DNA from: Sinomicrobium soli
Lineage (GTDB): Bacteria; Bacteroidota; Bacteroidia; Flavobacteriales; Flavobacteriaceae
Length of the DNA: 64,000 nt
Direction of reading: 5' to 3'
Assembly (NCBI RefSeq): GCF_003285545.1
Contig: NZ_QLNV01000004.1
Span: forward strand, 186,001 to 250,000
The position numbers and the translations under genes were made by a program. Numbering within the stretch: position 1 is the stretch's first letter; every line of letters begins with the position of its first letter. Below are positions 63,542 to 64,000 of the stretch, one piece after another. The notes below the pieces were generated by a model, which had not been told where the DNA came from, did no database searches, and saw nothing but the letters and a program-made list of their open reading frames with translations.

Positions 63542-64000
63542 CTATCTCGGGATCTCCACGGTCTGGATGATCTGTTGTATCACCTGTTTTGCCGTTACCC
63601 CTTCCATCTCTCTTTCGGGAGTTATGATAATGCGGTGTTGCAACACCGGGACAGCCACCTGTTTTATGTCTTCGGGCGTCACAAAATCACGTCCGTTGAT
63701 AGCGGCATAGGCTTTTGAAGCCTTTAATATGGCTATGGAGGCCCGGGGAGATGCCCCGAGATACAGGAAGGGGTTGTTCCTGGTGTTTATGATGATCTCT
63801 GCGATATATTTCAGCAGGTGGGGTTCTATTCGTACCTCGTTTACCAGTTTCTGATATCCGGAGACCTGTTCCCTGGAAAGGAACGGATCTATCTTGTCGG
63901 TTTTCGGAGTGTCCCCGAGCGTATGTTCGCGGGTGATGATCTCTATTTCTTCTTCAAGCGAAGGGTATTCCACATCGATCTTGAAGAGAAAACGGTCCAG
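63542..64000 (-). CDS. MoxR-family AAA+ ATPase, C-terminal part (partial gene)
   Basis: The frame is open to the window edge, giving 153 C-terminal residues beginning LDRFLFKIDVEYP, which contains the arginine-finger/sensor region (LDRF) of the MoxR AAA+ module. The lid domain follows, with LGASPRASIAILKASKAYAA carrying the sensor-2 arginine, and a PEDIKQVAVPVLQHRI helix pair. MoxR acts as a chaperone-like ATPase for partners such as the DUF58 and VWA proteins usually encoded downstream, and here the DUF58 gene is next. Walker A and B motifs lie outside the window. Confidence 0.93.
   Translation of the reverse strand: MDRFLFKIDVEYPSLEEEIEIITREHTLGDTPKTDKIDPFLSREQVSGYQKLVNEVRIEPHLLKYIAEIIINTRNNPFLYLGASPRASIAILKASKAYAAINGRDFVTPEDIKQVAVPVLQHRIIITPEREMEGVTAKQVIQQIIQTVEIPR

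Overview
The window is a chromosomal segment from a member of the Bacteroidota, most likely family Flavobacteriaceae. The family-level call rests on a fused SecDF of 1002 residues, a Prc-type lipoprotein protease, a DUF5606 gene, the purH-mreBCD-mrdA-rodA block, a subtype iii (Bacteroidota-type) type VI secretion locus, weak Shine-Dalgarno signals, and promoter-like TTG-N17-23-TAnnTTTG elements. The genus cannot be read from the sequence. No tRNA, rRNA, CRISPR array, integrase or complete insertion sequence was seen.

Layout: 1-3693 (minus strand) holds the start of comEC, an NlpC/P60 lipoprotein, lpxB, a small membrane protein and surE. prc follows on the plus strand and converges, with a 14-base overlap, on the cell-elongation operon mreB-mreC-mreD-mrdA-rodA (minus), with purH upstream. 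A 162-base imperfect palindrome lies 5' of purH.

From 13873 to 27691 is a T6SSiii locus in two divergent units: PKD protein (TssP-like)-tssB-tssC on minus, and two NlpC/P60 lipoproteins-tssG-tssN-tssK-tssO-clpV-tssE-tssF on plus. Sheath, baseplate, unfoldase and part of the envelope complex are present. The Hcp tube, VgrG spike, PAAR tip, effectors and the TssQ/TssR subunits are not recognised here. The second NlpC/P60 paralogue has lost its catalytic cysteine, so the operon head encodes an apparent enzyme/pseudoenzyme pair.

27877-40439 is housekeeping: gyrB, mdh, secDF, dapD, ruvX, def, a DUF5606 gene, mazG, a MATE exporter, a small acidic protein and a PAP2 phosphatase. 40444-44270 (minus) is an envelope-lipid glycosylation cluster: a GT2 polyprenyl-phosphate glycosyltransferase, a double LAB_N membrane protein, a GT39/ArnT-like transferase and a membrane protein with a conserved polar motif. 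meaB and galM follow.

46613-53482 is a TetR-controlled RND efflux operon (tetR, adaptor, pump, TolC-like lipoprotein). A 19-base motif is identical upstream of tetR and of the adaptor, and at tetR it lies inside the predicted promoter spacer. 53813-56277 is an ECF sigma / membrane regulator / secreted DUF4097-like triad with a candidate autoregulatory promoter. Patatin, S10 peptidase, TIGR02757, hotdog thioesterase and small-protein genes come next. A divergent oxyR-dps pair with both redox cysteines intact follows, and the window ends with a DUF58 gene and the 3' part of a MoxR ATPase gene.
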